The notes beneath the pieces were generated by a model. That model was not told where the DNA came from and did no database searches. It worked only from the letters and a program-made list of their open reading frames with translations. DNA of 64,000 nucleotides from Corydoras sp. C115. Its lineage: Eukaryota; Chordata; Actinopteri; Siluriformes; Callichthyidae. Below, piece after piece: positions 36,260 to 49,500 of this stretch. The stretch's first letter is position 1. Each line of letters opens with the position of its first letter. The translations under genes and the position numbers were made by a program. The stretch is taken from positions 744,001-808,000 of the forward strand of contig JAFMOC010000039.1 of the NCBI GenBank assembly GCA_019802505.1. The letters run 5' to 3'.

Positions 36260-36531
36260 CAGGACAGACAAAGCAGGAGATTTGAAAAAAGGAAGAGAAA
36301 AATAGAAATAAATAAGAGAAATGGAAATAAAGGAGGAAAATTTATTTTTAAAAAGAAAGAAAAAAAGAGTAAAAAATGTAAAGAGTTAAAAGCTGAAGCT
36401 ATATAGAGTGTCTTGAAATGTCCACTTGTGCTGGTCGTTGTAATGTGCAGTTGTATTGATGCAGTCAGTATCCAGCCTTCACAGCAGACTGACTCTCACT
36501 GCCTGATACTCCTGTACACATTCTCTCTTTC

Positions 36532-36562
36532 ACACTCTCTCTCTCTCTCTCTCTCTCTCTTT
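36532..36562. repeat. (CT)n tract upstream of mc3r
   Basis: A pyrimidine array about 275-300 bp upstream of the mc3r start, and so (GA)n in the sense of the gene. It could act as a promoter-proximal GAGA-type element or be neutral. Confidence 0.85.
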
Positions 36563-37204
36563 CATGCTGTGTGTGTACCTGAACATCAGTACAATTCATG
36601 CATTCCTTTCATTTCTAAAAAGGAGAAATTATGTCCTTGGCATTGAATAAATGCAAAGAGAGGAGAAAATGAATAAAAAGAATGAGCACTATCCTATCAG
36701 ATGCATATTACCATCTTAAGTTTCCACATAAAATCAGTTTAAGCTTAAATGAGGTAAATGGCTTTAAATACACATGTAAGCAAAATAAACATGAAGTAAC
36801 AAGGAAGAAATAAAACAGAAAATCACAATTCAGGTACTGTTTAAAGTGCTTTGTAAAAAAATCTAAAGATTTGAAAAAAAAAAAAAAAAAACTAGCACGG
36901 TTGTAAAGATTATACTGAAGGGGAAGGTTTAGTGGATGTGAATGCATTCTTGGTCAACGAATGATGTTCTCTCCTTTACCAGATTTTATTACAATTAACC
37001 TTCAAACGTTTAAGTATATCACCAGGCTTTCTGGCTTCGGATTCATGAAAGGATGCAACAAACACATTTTTCTTGCCTGTTGTCAATTTTGCTGAAGTAT
37101 TTCTACAGACTTTGTGTTTCTTTCCTTTACTGACATTTTAAAGCATAAAAGCACATGAAATTAAACAATTTTCAATCTTAATTTTAACCTTCTATACTAT
37201 TAAC

Positions 37205-37262
37205 ATTTGTGAATTTCCCTCATTGTGGGACCAATAAAGGATTATCTTACCTTATCTTGTCT
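37205..37262 (+). mobile_element. LINE 3'-end remnant
   Basis: TGAATTTCCCTCATTGTGGG, then ACCAATAAAGGATTATCTTAC and CTTATCTTGTCTTA. This matches the terminal sequence and short repeat tail of fish L2/CR1-like LINEs and the fragment at 16665. It is extremely 5'-truncated. Confidence 0.6.
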
Positions 37263-37574
37263 TATTACCGTTAGAATTAGAACAGATGGGTAAATATAAA
37301 AGTTTAAAATTTATTATGTGAACCTAGTTTTTATATGCATTATTCACCCACACCATATAAATACACACTGTAGTTTTTTATATATAGACTGTAAACCATT
37401 TGTCTTGATTAGCATGCATTTTTTGTTATTTTTACATTGTTTTCTAATGATCTATCTATAATCTAGTGTTATTTGGCTAATCGTATAATGTCTGGACACG
37501 CGCATCCTGGAGGCATTGTCTTATGAACTCTAATAAAGATATAAAGAAGATGTTCAGTCCACACTGTGCATTAG

Positions 37575-37577
<3 letters not shown>

Positions 37578-37605
<28 letters not shown>
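37578..37605. repeat. (AAT)n microsatellite
   Basis: A short trinucleotide array. Confidence 0.9.
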
Positions 37606-38890
37606 TGAATGAGTGAACAGTGTTTAAAAACTAATTTTTGCTGAGCTACTTGTACCAGGGCATCACACACTATCATCCACCTGCAATATGTCAGCATCAC
37701 TAGTGTTGAGCGTCATCCAGCACAATACAGTATATGATTTGTGGTAGAAGTCAAAATTATTGGGAAACAAATCAAATCTCTAGGAATAAATTAAATTATA
37801 TTAAATTATAATAAAAAAAACTAATCAAAAAAGCTACATCATACTAAAGTATTACATTTACAACTAAGACAACATGGTTTCACAGTGACTAATTTTTTAG
37901 GTTCTTACTGGTTCTTACTGTGTTGTGCTTCCATGTTCTCCAACTGCTTGTGTAAGCTTCCTTGAGGACACTGGTTTCCTTCCACATTCTAATTGTAAAA
38001 CGGAGATACTAAATTGCCACCATTCTTGTCATGAAACAGCCACTAAGCTTGTCCAAAAGTTACCGCTACTGCTGCTTCTACTGCTTACAATAATATTCAT
38101 AATTTGATTCAATACACCAAGCTTATTGATTGTACACATTTCTCACCTGTAAGGCTGAAATGCTCCATCACTATACCCATGACCTTTGTACAAAATTCAT
38201 GCTTTAGTGCATAATTATTCATCAGTCATCCTAAATTTTATTGGCTTTTCCTTCTTATACAGCTGTTTGACTAATATCACATTGACAGGTTTAGTGAAGG
38301 AGGAATAAAGTGTGCAGCAACAAATAAGCTACTGTCTGGCTTTATTACGTGTGTATGTATCAGGTAAAGTTGACAGTAAGTGGACACAGTGTTTAGAAAT
38401 TTCAGCAGCACTTGATTGAATAAACTCAACACCACCACGTCAATGTCAATGCAAAATGTGCTGAAAATCATCCACCCATGTAATACTTGATCTGAAATCC
38501 TTTAATTGTAAAACTAGAACAAAGAATTAAAACATTAACATTAAACATGTAAAGTATTTGTTTTTTTAATTACAGATTAATTAATTATATATAGTTATAT
38601 ATAGAATAATTTATAAATTATGTTAAAATGTGACAGCTTGCATAGTTTGTTTTATAATAAGTCTGGTAAATTTATTAATTTACAAGAATTAAATGTTAGT
38701 TAATTGCAGTTTTTAAAAGCACTTTGATCGCTGTGTTCATACAATATTTTTTAAATGTCCTTATTGTTCATTATGACACTGGACAGCACTGCAGATACTT
38801 TGTATTTTCTACATAAGACAACATTGGTTTTAACTGGATATAATGTTACACTTAATATATTTTTTATTTATATTTATTTTTACATTAATT

Positions 38891-39290
38891 ATTATAAAAA
38901 ATAGGCGGCACAGTGGCTTAGTGGTTAGCACGTTCGCCTCTCAGCGCTAGGGATTCCCGGTTCGAATCCCCATCTGGGTGGAGTTTCCATGTTCTCCCCG
39001 TGTCCGTGTGGGTTTCCTCCGGGTTCTCCGGTTTCCTCCCACAGTCCAAAAACATGGATCAAGTCGATTGAGTTCTCCAAATTGCCCCATGTAGAGTGTG
39101 TGTGTATGAGTGTATGCCCAGTGATAGGTTGGCGCCCTGTCCTGAGTGTGTCTGCCCAGCGCCCAAAATGTTCTCCCCTGGATGGGCATGGGAAACCCCA
39201 CCGCGACCCTAATAGAGGATAAAGCGGAAGATAATGAATGAATGAATGAATGAATGAATGAATTAATTAATTAATTAATTATAAAAAATA
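38891..39290 (+). mobile_element. tRNA-like SINE, full length, plus orientation
   Basis: The body is 38904-39277. The head is GGCGGCACAGTGGCTTAGTGG, with B-box GGTTCGAATCC. A long (AATG)n tail changes to (AATT)n. The duplication ATTATAAAAAATA is at 38891-38903 and 39278-39290. Confidence 0.95.
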
Positions 39291-39903
39291 TATATATATT
39301 TTTTTATATTTTATAAATATTTTGTAATTTTTTTACCCAAATTTACTTGGTTTGTAAAAAGAAAAATACCTATATATTTCTTATTTAATGTACATAAATT
39401 TTGTACCATTTTGCTGTGGCTTAAAATGGCATCTGCCGTTGAGAATTTACACAGAAACAAAAAAGATTTATTTTACACAAATGTTATAATAGTAAAGGAA
39501 ACACAACTTTAAAAAATGTGCACCTCTTAAGTATCGAAGTGAAAATGCACCCGAAGCTAGAGATTGCTAAACAACAACAACTTGTTTAACAAGCTGTAGC
39601 TCAGTTATCTGAGATTTAGAAGCTAAGATCAAACGAATATTCAAGTGATGGATACTCAAGTGTAAATGACTGATAAGCAAAAAATAGTTGGGGTGAAGAT
39701 AGAAGGAATTTTTGTAACATCGCCTTATCCCCAAATAGATCATGTGGAATGTGAACAAACAGGGACTCTTACTATTGCACGTGCACTAAGATGTTAACCA
39801 CAGAGAGAGTGTGCAACCTACACAAAATAAGTAAACAATACAAAATGCAAAAAGAGTGATTACAAGTGGCTGGGTTGATCGTGCTGAGACACGGTGTGTG
39901 TAA

Positions 39904-39904
<1 letters not shown>

Positions 39905-39981
<77 letters not shown>
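39905..39981. repeat. (TG)n(TA)n microsatellite
   Basis: TG to about 39931, then TA to 39981. Confidence 0.97.
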
Positions 39982-39985
<4 letters not shown>

Positions 39986-40628
39986 GAATGTAAACCCTGG
40001 TCAAACTGATTGAGCATCGTATTCCAAAGCAAAAAGTCTAGGGTACATGAGGTGGATGAAAAGAAGTATATAATGCAGAAGACACCAGGAACAGAACAGA
40101 ACAGCACAGAAGACTAAATCATAACTTAAACTAATGTTCCCACAACAACATGAGCAAAGGCAGGGAACATATACAAAAGTAGTTAATTAACACTAACCAA
40201 TCAACATAGAATTCTGAACCAAAGCAAATGGGTGGTATCATAACACAGAGCTGGAACATAATCTTTTTTTTATATGAGATGCTCTTCGTAATGAATTACT
40301 AATAGTTATCCGGGACTGTCAATATGGGTGTAATAATACATACAAACTCAATGGCTGGGAGCGTAAAGTATTTCCAATTTATCTATTAGCATGGCTTTCA
40401 AGTGTTCCCAGAATAAAAAAAGTTGTACATAGTGCCAAACTGACTGATGAACATTGGTATGATATTACATTTTATAAAGAGAATCAACTATTGATTTAGT
40501 TCCTTATGGAATTTTTCTTTTGGTTGGGTTTTATTTTAACTGTTTTCAAGTAACTCAGTCTCAATCTATTGTCACCAGGCAACTATAGAAGGCAGACTAA
40601 CAGGCTAAATTTCTCATCCTCATTTCAC

Positions 40629-40680
40629 ATGCGCGCACACACGCGTGCGCACACACACACACACACACACACATACACAC
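40629..40680. repeat. (CG/CA)n microsatellite
   Basis: Alternating purine-pyrimidine CGCACACACGCGTGCGCAC runs into a CA array. It has Z-DNA-prone composition. Confidence 0.85.
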
Positions 40681-40782
40681 TATTTGCAGGCCCCATATAA
40701 ATTGGTTGTCAAGGTGAGGTCGAACTGAATGTGTTTCTGGTCTTTCAAGCCTTGTAATTAAAATGATCACTTTTCTTACATA

Positions 40783-41743
40783 CAGTGCCCTGCAAAAGTA
40801 TTCACCCCCTTGGATTTGTCCCTATTTTACTACATTACCACCTGTATGTATTTTTTTTTAAATCTGAATTAAATGTGATGCATCTGCACAAAATAGTCTA
40901 TGTTTTAGAAGTGAAATGAGAAAAAAAATATATGTATATAAAGAAAATGAAAATAAAAAACTGAAAATTGGCATGTGCATATGTATTCACCCCCTTTGTT
41001 ATGAAGCCCCTAAAAAGTTCTGGTGCAACCAGTTACCTTCAGAAGTCACATGCTTAGTGAAATGAAGACCACCTGTGTGCAATCTAAGTGTCACATGATC
41101 TGTCAGTATATACACACCTTTTCTGAAAGGCCCCAGAGGCTGCAACACCATTAAACTAACCAAACAACACCATGAAGACCAAGGAGCTCTCCAAGCTCCC
41201 CAAGTCACGGATAAAGTTGTAGAGAAGTATAAGTCAGGGTTGGGTTATAAAAAAATATCCAAATCTCTGATGATCCCCCGGAGCACCATCAAATCCATCA
41301 TCATCAAATGGAAAGAACATGGTACCACAACAAACCTGCCAAGAGAGGGCCGCCCACCAGAACTCTCAGCCCAGTTAAGGAGGGCATTAATCAGAGAGGC
41401 AGCACAGAGACCAAAGGTAACCCTGAAGCAAAAATTCCAGTGGCAAGATGTGGCAAGCTCATAGAGACTTATCCAAAGCGACTTGCAGCTGTAATTCCTG
41501 CAAAAGTTGGCTCTACAAAGTACTGACTTACGGGGGTGAATAGTTATGCACACTGATGTTTTCAGTTATTTTGTCCTATTTGTTGTTTGCTTCACAATAA
41601 AAAAAAGTTAAATGTTGAAAGTTGTAGGCATGGTCTGTAAATTAAATGATGCAGACCCTCAAATATTCCCTTTGAATTCCAGGTTGTGAGGTAACAAAAT
41701 GTGAAAAATTTAAAGGGGGGGTGAATACTTTCGCAATGCACTG
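40783..41743 (+). mobile_element. Tc1-like transposon deletion derivative with both terminal repeats
   Basis: Left end: CAGTGCCCTGCAAAAGTATTCACCCCC. Right end: its inverted counterpart, GGGGGTGAATACTTTCGCAATGCACTG. The element is flanked by TA on both sides (40781-40782 and 41744-41745), the Tc1/mariner target. Inside, 41170-41455 encodes only the N-terminal helix-turn-helix part of a transposase (GYKKISKSLMIPRSTIKSII, then KWKEHGTTTNLPREGRP). The catalytic DDE part is absent, so the element cannot move on its own. Length is about 961 bp. Confidence 0.92.
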
Positions 41744-42643
41744 TATGTTTACTTTAATCACATATGAGCCAAAACTATTGATCAAATTACTATTTTGTTA
41801 AAGCTGCTAATGGAGCACTGCATCAAGTAATCGTTTTCACAACATTCAGTAATTTAATAAAAACAGGTGTATCATTATGTAATTAATTTAGCACATATTT
41901 TTTTCAGTTTATGTAACTACAGTCTACTTTTTGTAACACAAAATTACTATAGAATGCTCTGCATAATAAATTATTATGCAGAGCATTCTATATAAACTAT
42001 TACTGAACTTTTTTTTTTTTATATATATGAATCATTTTCTATTAAGTTTAATGAATTCATGGCATTTGACGGGGCATAGCAATTTAAAAAAATGCAAGAT
42101 GGAAAATGCATATTATTAGTGTATTCAAAAATACTATTGCACAGGATTTGTATTATTTACAGTGCTTTCTGTAAATACCAACATCATTAAACAAAAAAGT
42201 GAACTATTAAAAGATGTGTAGGAATTTAAAATACCTCTAATTCATACCCCCCCACACACACACACACTCTTTACATCAGTCTTTACCATCAGTCTTTCAG
42301 GTGTTTCTATATATTTTATATATTATACCTGCAAACTGTAAAAGGTTCTTTGTTCAGATGCCCTTGGAGATGGTTTAAGAAAATGAAGCTTGGGGAGATA
42401 GCAATTCTGTCAATTCACAGTTTAAGAGTGAGTTTGAAAAAGAAAAAAATGACCTTGTGTCAGCTCTAAAATAAGTTAGTCAGCAGGCAGCCACAAGACC
42501 AGGACCAGCTCATCAACAGCCAACCACAGGACCAGCTTGTCATCAGCTAGCAATGGCTGAGAAACGATGTGAGGTGTGTGGACCCAAGATGGACAGGACA
42601 ACACGGTATGCATGCATGCATGAAGTTCAAGAAATACATATGC

Positions 42644-42645
<2 letters not shown>

Positions 42646-42705
<60 letters not shown>
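42646..42705. repeat. (CA)n microsatellite
   Basis: A CA array followed by imperfect CA-rich sequence to about 42752. Confidence 0.97.
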
Positions 42706-42710
<5 letters not shown>

Positions 42711-43767
42711 AAACACAGACACACACCCACACTCTCCAACACACACACACATGGTTTAACTGCAATTGTACATATTGAATGGGGATTTTCATACTCATGT
42801 AAATGTTAAATAAAAAATATTATATATTTATTATAATTATGTACAGTATAAATATATTTTTGTTTATTTAACTTTAATGACTCAATTATGAATCAGAATG
42901 TTCAGAAACTATCATCTGAAGACTGGTTTGCTTGTTTTTTTTATAGGATTCCAACAAAAAAGTCTTATCTGAGCTCATCCATGCTTCTTCCAAATTTGCG
43001 CAACACAGGAAGACCACACCGCTTCTGCTGTTCTTAAAACAGATTTTGAAATATCTATGCAAACTACATTACAAACAAAACTACTGAAACAGTTACTAAA
43101 TGAATTAATGGAAATGCCAATATAATTTTTTTTGTTAAAAATATATATATATTTTGTAAGTACTATGCTAATATAATGTTTTATTACTATATAGTATTTA
43201 CATTGTAAAGAAAAATAAAGTGCTTGCAAATTATATAAAATATTGTTATTGGTAAACAAAGTATTTTAATAAATATTTTTGCACTTCATAGTAAATATAT
43301 ATTTTACATGAAACATGAAATTAAGTGTCCAGCTATTTCTACTAAACCATGTTAAAATGCAAAAAACTTAAGATTGGTCAAAATTTGTTCATTAGTAAAT
43401 AATTAAAAACTTTTATCAAAAGATGGTGCTGTTTGAGCATATAACAAATGATACAGTTTGGCCTAGTTAATAATCAGTCATGAAAAACAAGCATTTCTGA
43501 CTTTGTAATTAAAAGGAAAATGGGGTTTTCCAAAGGTTTTAAAATATGTATGTATAAAAAACTTTTGGGGAAGATCACATTTAGTCAAAAAATTGAGAAA
43601 AGTGAAAAAATGCTAAATGATTATTTACTCATTTTTAATTTGTTGTTTAATTTTTCATTTTGTGCATTCTATGTTTTAAAACAGGAAAATTATTTACAGA
43701 GATTTCTTACTGTTAGCACAAATGTTAATATATTTTTCTAAAGAGTGTAATGTGCTATTTGTACTTG

Positions 43768-43770
<3 letters not shown>

Positions 43771-43803
<33 letters not shown>

Positions 43804-43818
43804 TGTGTGTGTGTGTGA
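43771..43818. repeat. (TG)n microsatellite
   Basis: A TG array with one CTG interruption. Confidence 0.97.
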
Positions 43819-45375
43819 TTTAAATCTAACTCAATAGGTATTTTTGAATCTAAGTTTACTACTAACTGCTAAGTGGCTATAGACAACTTTTACCATACAG
43901 GCAATGCAGTGGGTGTATTCTGGAGAAGCACAAATTTTAACCTTATTCTTTTTTTGACAATCATTTCCTTTTCTTATTTCCTTTTCGTAATAGCATGGAA
44001 GAAATGTTGTAGGTAGGCAGCGCTATTTTGTAAGGTAGTATTTTAAAAAATTATGGTTATTTAAAATGCTTTTTTCAACAGAAGCAGCAGCTCAATATAT
44101 GATTCATTTCATACCCAACTATTACACATTTTGCATTCATTTGCATGCATGGGACAAAGTCAGTTAGTTCTACGTCTGTGATGTGCAAGCTAAAATACAT
44201 CCTATGCTTGAGTGTTGATACTTTTACATTGGATACAAAATCAATAGCTCTAACATTAACATTAACTTACTTACTAACTTACGTTTACTAATTTAGATTG
44301 TACCCAAGTCTCTGTCAGAAATTAGAGTGTATTGAAATATTTGTCTTCCAAGGTATAGTTTGCCCTAATATACACTCAAATATACACCTTAGGGTTTAAG
44401 GGCTTAACGGTTATATAGGATTTATAATATTCTTATCTGTGCCAGTATTTGGCAAGACATACAATGCACATTAGCAACTAGAAACTAAAAGTGAAATATA
44501 TATAATCATGAAAAAAGGACATTTTTAAAATTGTTAAGGATTTTGTTTTCTACACACTTCAAACTTATGAGAATGTGTTCTTTTGTGAATTATGCTGTTT
44601 GTGTTGTTCCTAGTTGTACTTATTTCCAATAAAGACGGGAGGGGGTTATAGCCCAGAAGCTTTCTACACCTGAAAAGGAAGTTCTTAGCCTTATTTTTAC
44701 AGAAGCAAATATGTCTTATTTAGGTTGTATGAAGCATGAACAATAAATCATTTCATGTATATGGATACTGAAATCACGAATGGAAATGCAGAGCACAGCA
44801 TGACATGTGAAGATGAATCAAGTGAATCAAAATGACTGTTGAGGAGAAATGTATTTGCCTACGTGCACCTCCAACAGTTATTTAAACCCTACACTACAGA
44901 TTACTTGTCGAGTGGTAAGACAGGAGATTTGTGCATTGTGTACATGTCACAATGAATGACATCAGTGCTTAAGCATGTGACTGTCCACTTCTCTTAAACA
45001 CTTCTCACATAATGATTATACATATATAAACTACATAAATTTTAATAAAATAAGAAACCTAATGGTCTGACGCAAAGTCAAAAAAAAAAGAAAAGAAAGC
45101 CATCTGGAGTAGGGTCTTAATCCAACAGTTCTAATGCAAAGATTGTAAAGACAATAAATAAATGTTATCTTAAAGACACCCACCAAGCCAAAGCAAACCT
45201 ATGAAGCAACTTTGGCATGCTTCCTTTGCGTAAATTTACAACACTTATTTTGGACAAATTAATGGATTGATTAATTTGTAATTTATGTATTAATAATAGA
45301 TGTAAATATGTGCTTCTTTATATGAAAATGTAAAATAAATTTAGATTGAGTATAAGCATATTATTTTTTGTTTAT

Positions 45376-45379
<4 letters not shown>

Positions 45380-45461
<82 letters not shown>
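45380..45461. repeat. (TA)n microsatellite
   Basis: An uninterrupted TA array of about 41 units. Confidence 0.98.
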
Positions 45462-45465
<4 letters not shown>

Positions 45466-45552
45466 AGGTAGAGTTCCCTGTGAGTAGGAAAAAAAGTGTT
45501 TAACCAGTGCAGCACACATTCGGTGAAAGAGAACAAAGTAAATGTCTGATGA

Positions 45553-45896
45553 GTACCTATTACTCATTCATTCATTATCTCCCGCTTTATCCTCTATTAG
45601 GGTCGCGGTGGGGTTCCCCATGCCCATCCAGGGGAGAACGTCTCGGGCGCCGGGCAGACAGACCCAGGACAGGGCGCCAATCTATCGCTGGGCACACACT
45701 CACTCACACAGACACACTCTATATGGGGCAATTTGGAGAATTCAATTAACTTGATCCATGTTTTTGGACTGTGGGAGGAAACCGGAGAACCCGGAGGAAA
45801 CCCACGCAGACACGGGGAGAAGATGGAAACTCCACCCAGATGCGCTGAGAGGCGAACGTGCTAACCACTAAGCCACCGTGCCGCGTACCTATTACT
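45553..45896 (-). mobile_element. tRNA-like SINE, minus orientation, with 12-bp target-site duplication
   Basis: The body is 45565-45884, with an (ATTC)n tail on the left and the head GCCACCGTGCCGC on the right. A short deletion removes the B-box region. The duplication GTACCTATTACT is at 45553-45564 and 45885-45896. Confidence 0.93.
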
Positions 45897-45962
45897 ATTT
45901 CCATTTATTTTTTTTATTAGTCATAAGGTTCACAATTATATTATATATATATATATTATATA

Positions 45963-46060
45963 TATGGGCAATTAAGAGTAGACAATTCACCTTGAACCCA
46001 TGTTCACCCCCTTGAACCTGGAGGAAACATACAAATGGATATGGGGAGAATATGTAAAGC
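45963..46060 (-). mobile_element. Eroded SINE fragment
   Basis: GGGCAATTAAGAG, CCATGTTCACCCCCTTG, GGAGGAAACATAC and ATGGGGAGAATATG are decayed family blocks in minus order. Confidence 0.6.
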
Positions 46061-46251
46061 AGTAGTAGTAGTAACTCATTATCTATTTGTTCGAGAGTTG
46101 CGTCATTTGACGGTGCGTTTTGTTCTCTTATCCTAAATGCGGATTGCGCAATCATCCCAGCTGATCCACCCTCTTTGGCTGCAATGCAGAACCTCGTGCA
46201 ATCGTGCACATTTCCAGCCAGTTTCTTTAGTCAATCCGTAACCCCCGGTAA

Positions 46252-46292
46252 TACTATTACATCTATTACATCTATTACATTTATTACATCCA
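46252..46292. repeat. Short tandem repeat of a 9-bp unit
   Basis: About four imperfect copies of ATCTATTAC. They lie about 220 bp upstream of the slc13a3 start codon and may be within its promoter or 5' leader. Confidence 0.8.
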
Positions 46293-46513
46293 TTCCACTG
46301 CGCTTTTACCCTGAAACCTGTCCCGCCACAGCAGCACGATGGGACTGGTTCACACTTCCAACCGAGGGGTTAACCATTAAACTACGAGTTAATGTTCTCC
46401 CACGGTGCTAAAAATCAACAGAGAACGTGTGATAAAAGCAGAGAAGCAGTGTTCTTGTTGTTAATCACCGGTGAGCAGCGATCACCAGCAAGAAAACACT
46501 GCCTTCTTCCATT

Positions 46514-49500
46514 ATGGATTTGTTAAAGTTCTCCAAAAAACTGTGGTGCGTTCGCAAGCAGCTGGCTCTGCTCGTCACACCTGCGGTTCTGCTCCCGCTG
46601 CTCTTCTTCCTACCGGCGAAGGTACGGCGCATCACTAACCCTTTAATTTGCTTTAGTTTTGGTTTGGTTAAAAAAAAAATTTGCACTAAGGTCAAGAACC
46701 TGATACCACTCTGTTCCTATCGGCGTCCAGATCGCGGGGAAGTGTTGAAACTTTGCGCGCTTTTACATTTGATTTAGTTTATAACTGTAACTTTCACCTG
46801 CAGAATCAATGTCGCACTGAAATACGTCAGTATCACCTTTTACAGTTGTGTTTGTTCGCTTTTGTTTGTTAATAAGTTCATGCAAACTTTGTTGAAATGT
46901 GTTAAGGGCCATTTTACTAGATACAACTCATTGTTTCTTTACTTATCATTTGGACTTTGTAGTTACACAATGACATTTTATAGTCTTTCTATTTCTCTAC
47001 ATACTAAAGTGATAAAGTGATTTATTTTGGCCTCCATAATTTTATCCATTTGTGCAGTGAAACACATGTATATACACACACTGCTGAAGAGAGCACATGT
47101 ACCCGGAGCAGTGGGCAGCCTTGTTTATACCCCAGGGAGCAACTGAGATTAGGTTCCTTGCTCAAGGGCACTTCAGCCATAGTAATTGGTGGAACCCGGA
47201 ATCGAACCGCGGACCTTAAGGTTGCAAGTCACAAGGCTGGTTCCATTAACCACAAGCCTACGACTACAATCTTATGATCAGTAGAGTGTAAATATGCCAT
47301 TAGCCTCAGATATTAGGAACTGTATAGTGCAGTTCAATACTCACAAAGTCTGAAACATGAGCCACACAAACAAAAATAGCTACATACAGACATAAATTAA
47401 GTAAATATGTTTTACGAATGCAACAGGTATGTAATTAGACAATTGCTTTGGGTTTACTTTGGGTTTTATGTGATTTAGGTAAAAAAATAATTGGAATCTA
47501 CATCTACACTACATGAACAAAAGTACACATCTATACAAATATTTTATTCAGGTCCACTTCTTCAGATAAAATAAGGACCATGGACAATTATATTTTCAAA
47601 ATTGTGGGAACAGTTTGGAAAAGGTCTTTTTTTTTTCCAGCTCCAGCATGAGTGTGCAGAAAAGCAAGGTTCAGAAAGGCATGGTTGGGTGTGTTCAGTG
47701 TAAAAAAATCTTGACTGACCCACATAGTACCGTGACCTCAACTCCACTGCCCTACTTTGGGATAAATTAGAATTGAGTTTGTGAGTCAGGCCCTATCACC
47801 ACTGTTTGATCTCACAAATTATGGGTTAATGAACAAATAATTTCACAGTCAAACACAACATTTTGCAAAAAGCTATCCCCCAGAAGTTTGAAGTGGGACT
47901 CCCTCATCATTCCTTTCCTCTGCATTTGGTAGTTGACTTACAGATTATGTTGTTCTATTACTTGTTTTAACTTGCATAAAGGGTGTCACTACCACTAAAA
48001 GATTTTGCGCATGGGGGCCTGAGAAAGACTGGGTGGGACTAATTTTCTGTTTGCTTGTGGCATCAACTGAAAGCCATTCATCAATAAGAGACTGGTTCTT
48101 CAAGATGAAACTCCTAATAACATCGTGCAGTCAAATTAATTTAGACAATGTAACTCCAAGATAAATGGTTGTGTCATAAAAGTTAAAAAGAAAAAGAAAA
48201 ATGTCTGGTTTATTAGCTCGTATTTTTGCTTTTATGGTTTAAAAATAATGAAATTAAATGCAATAAAAGTTCGAATTATTTACTTCGAATTATTCACCCC
48301 CCCATTTTCTTTAGTCATGATTTCTCTCTTTTTCAGGAAGGAAAATGTCTATATGTGGTGCTACTGATGGCTATATACTGGTGTACAGAAGCTCTTCCCC
48401 TGGCTGTTACTGCCCTGTTACCCATCTGTCTCTTTCCCACCATGGGTATTCTGCCCTCCAAGACAGTCTGCCCCCAGTATTTCTTAGAGACTAATTTTCT
48501 TTTTCTAAGTGGTTTAGTAATGGCCTCAGCAATCGAGCAGTGTGGATTACACAGACGCATCGCCCTGCAAGTCCTTAAAATTGTTGGAGTGAAACCAGCA
48601 TGGTGAGTGTTCATATGTGTTATATTCCCCTTTGGTAACGCTTTCTAAAAAACATCATTCATTGTGAATTATAAACTATGTAATCAACCAAGATGTGCTG
48701 GGGTTCCAACATGTTTGGTCATGACTGCCGCGGTTCTACACGAATAAGACTGCAAGGTTTATATAAGCAGTATTTGTGACATTTTTACGAAAAATAATAA
48801 AATTAAAACTATTTATAATGTCCTTTATGCAACCATCTTACGCATTTAATTTGGCATTTGGTTTTTTTTATGTTGGATAAAAATGTTGTTTATTGTCAGT
48901 AACGAAAGGGATGCTTACATTTATTTTGTGAATCCAACATTTATAATTTAAGCATCAATCATGTACTGAGGTTATAACTTCTTAAAACAATTGTTAAAAT
49001 ATTATGTGTTCTGCTTCCCTTATTTAAAAATTAGACAATTTGCATATAATTTGACATATTTAAAGCTTCATGAGCTCAAGCAGTGGAGCACACATCATGA
49101 AGTGTGAAGCGCATCCTTTACAGCAGAACACACACACACACTTAATGCTTCTATTAGTGACTCATGCTAGGTCACCTCAGCTTGTGAGGCAGATCTGTTT
49201 CAAGGCTTATTTTCTTTGTTAAGAAAGTGGAAAAACAGAAATCTTAGTGATTAAGCTAGCCCGATGTTCTATTTGCATATATGTTGTTTTTTTTTATTAA
49301 TGGAACTAGATTCATAAGGCCATAGGTGATCAAAGCAGCTCCTATAGTCTGTCAAAAATGCTTGCATTTTCCACATTAAAAACATGTATATGTATGACTT
49401 GCCATTGACATATCATTGCCATAATGCATGATGGTTGATAAAGTTACAGATTTTTTTTTTAAAAAGAACTAATGCAAACAGATATACATTCAGCACATTT

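Larger units (their letters stand above)
36270..46080. other. Long intergenic region between mc3r and slc13a3
   Basis: Nothing coding is supportable. It begins with a purine-rich stretch (36280-36400) and a CT array just upstream of mc3r. It holds the SINEs, microsatellites, LINE tail and Tc1 derivative listed separately. An eroded SINE is recognisable at about 37928-38005. Near 42490-42545 two imperfect copies of ACCAGCT(C/T)(A/G)TCA(A/T)CAGC occur. Confidence 0.5.

Noticed and set aside
36259..36271. Upstream extension of the mc3r frame
   Set aside because: The four extra codons begin at a non-ATG triplet. The first ATG gives a Met-Asn start typical of melanocortin receptors.
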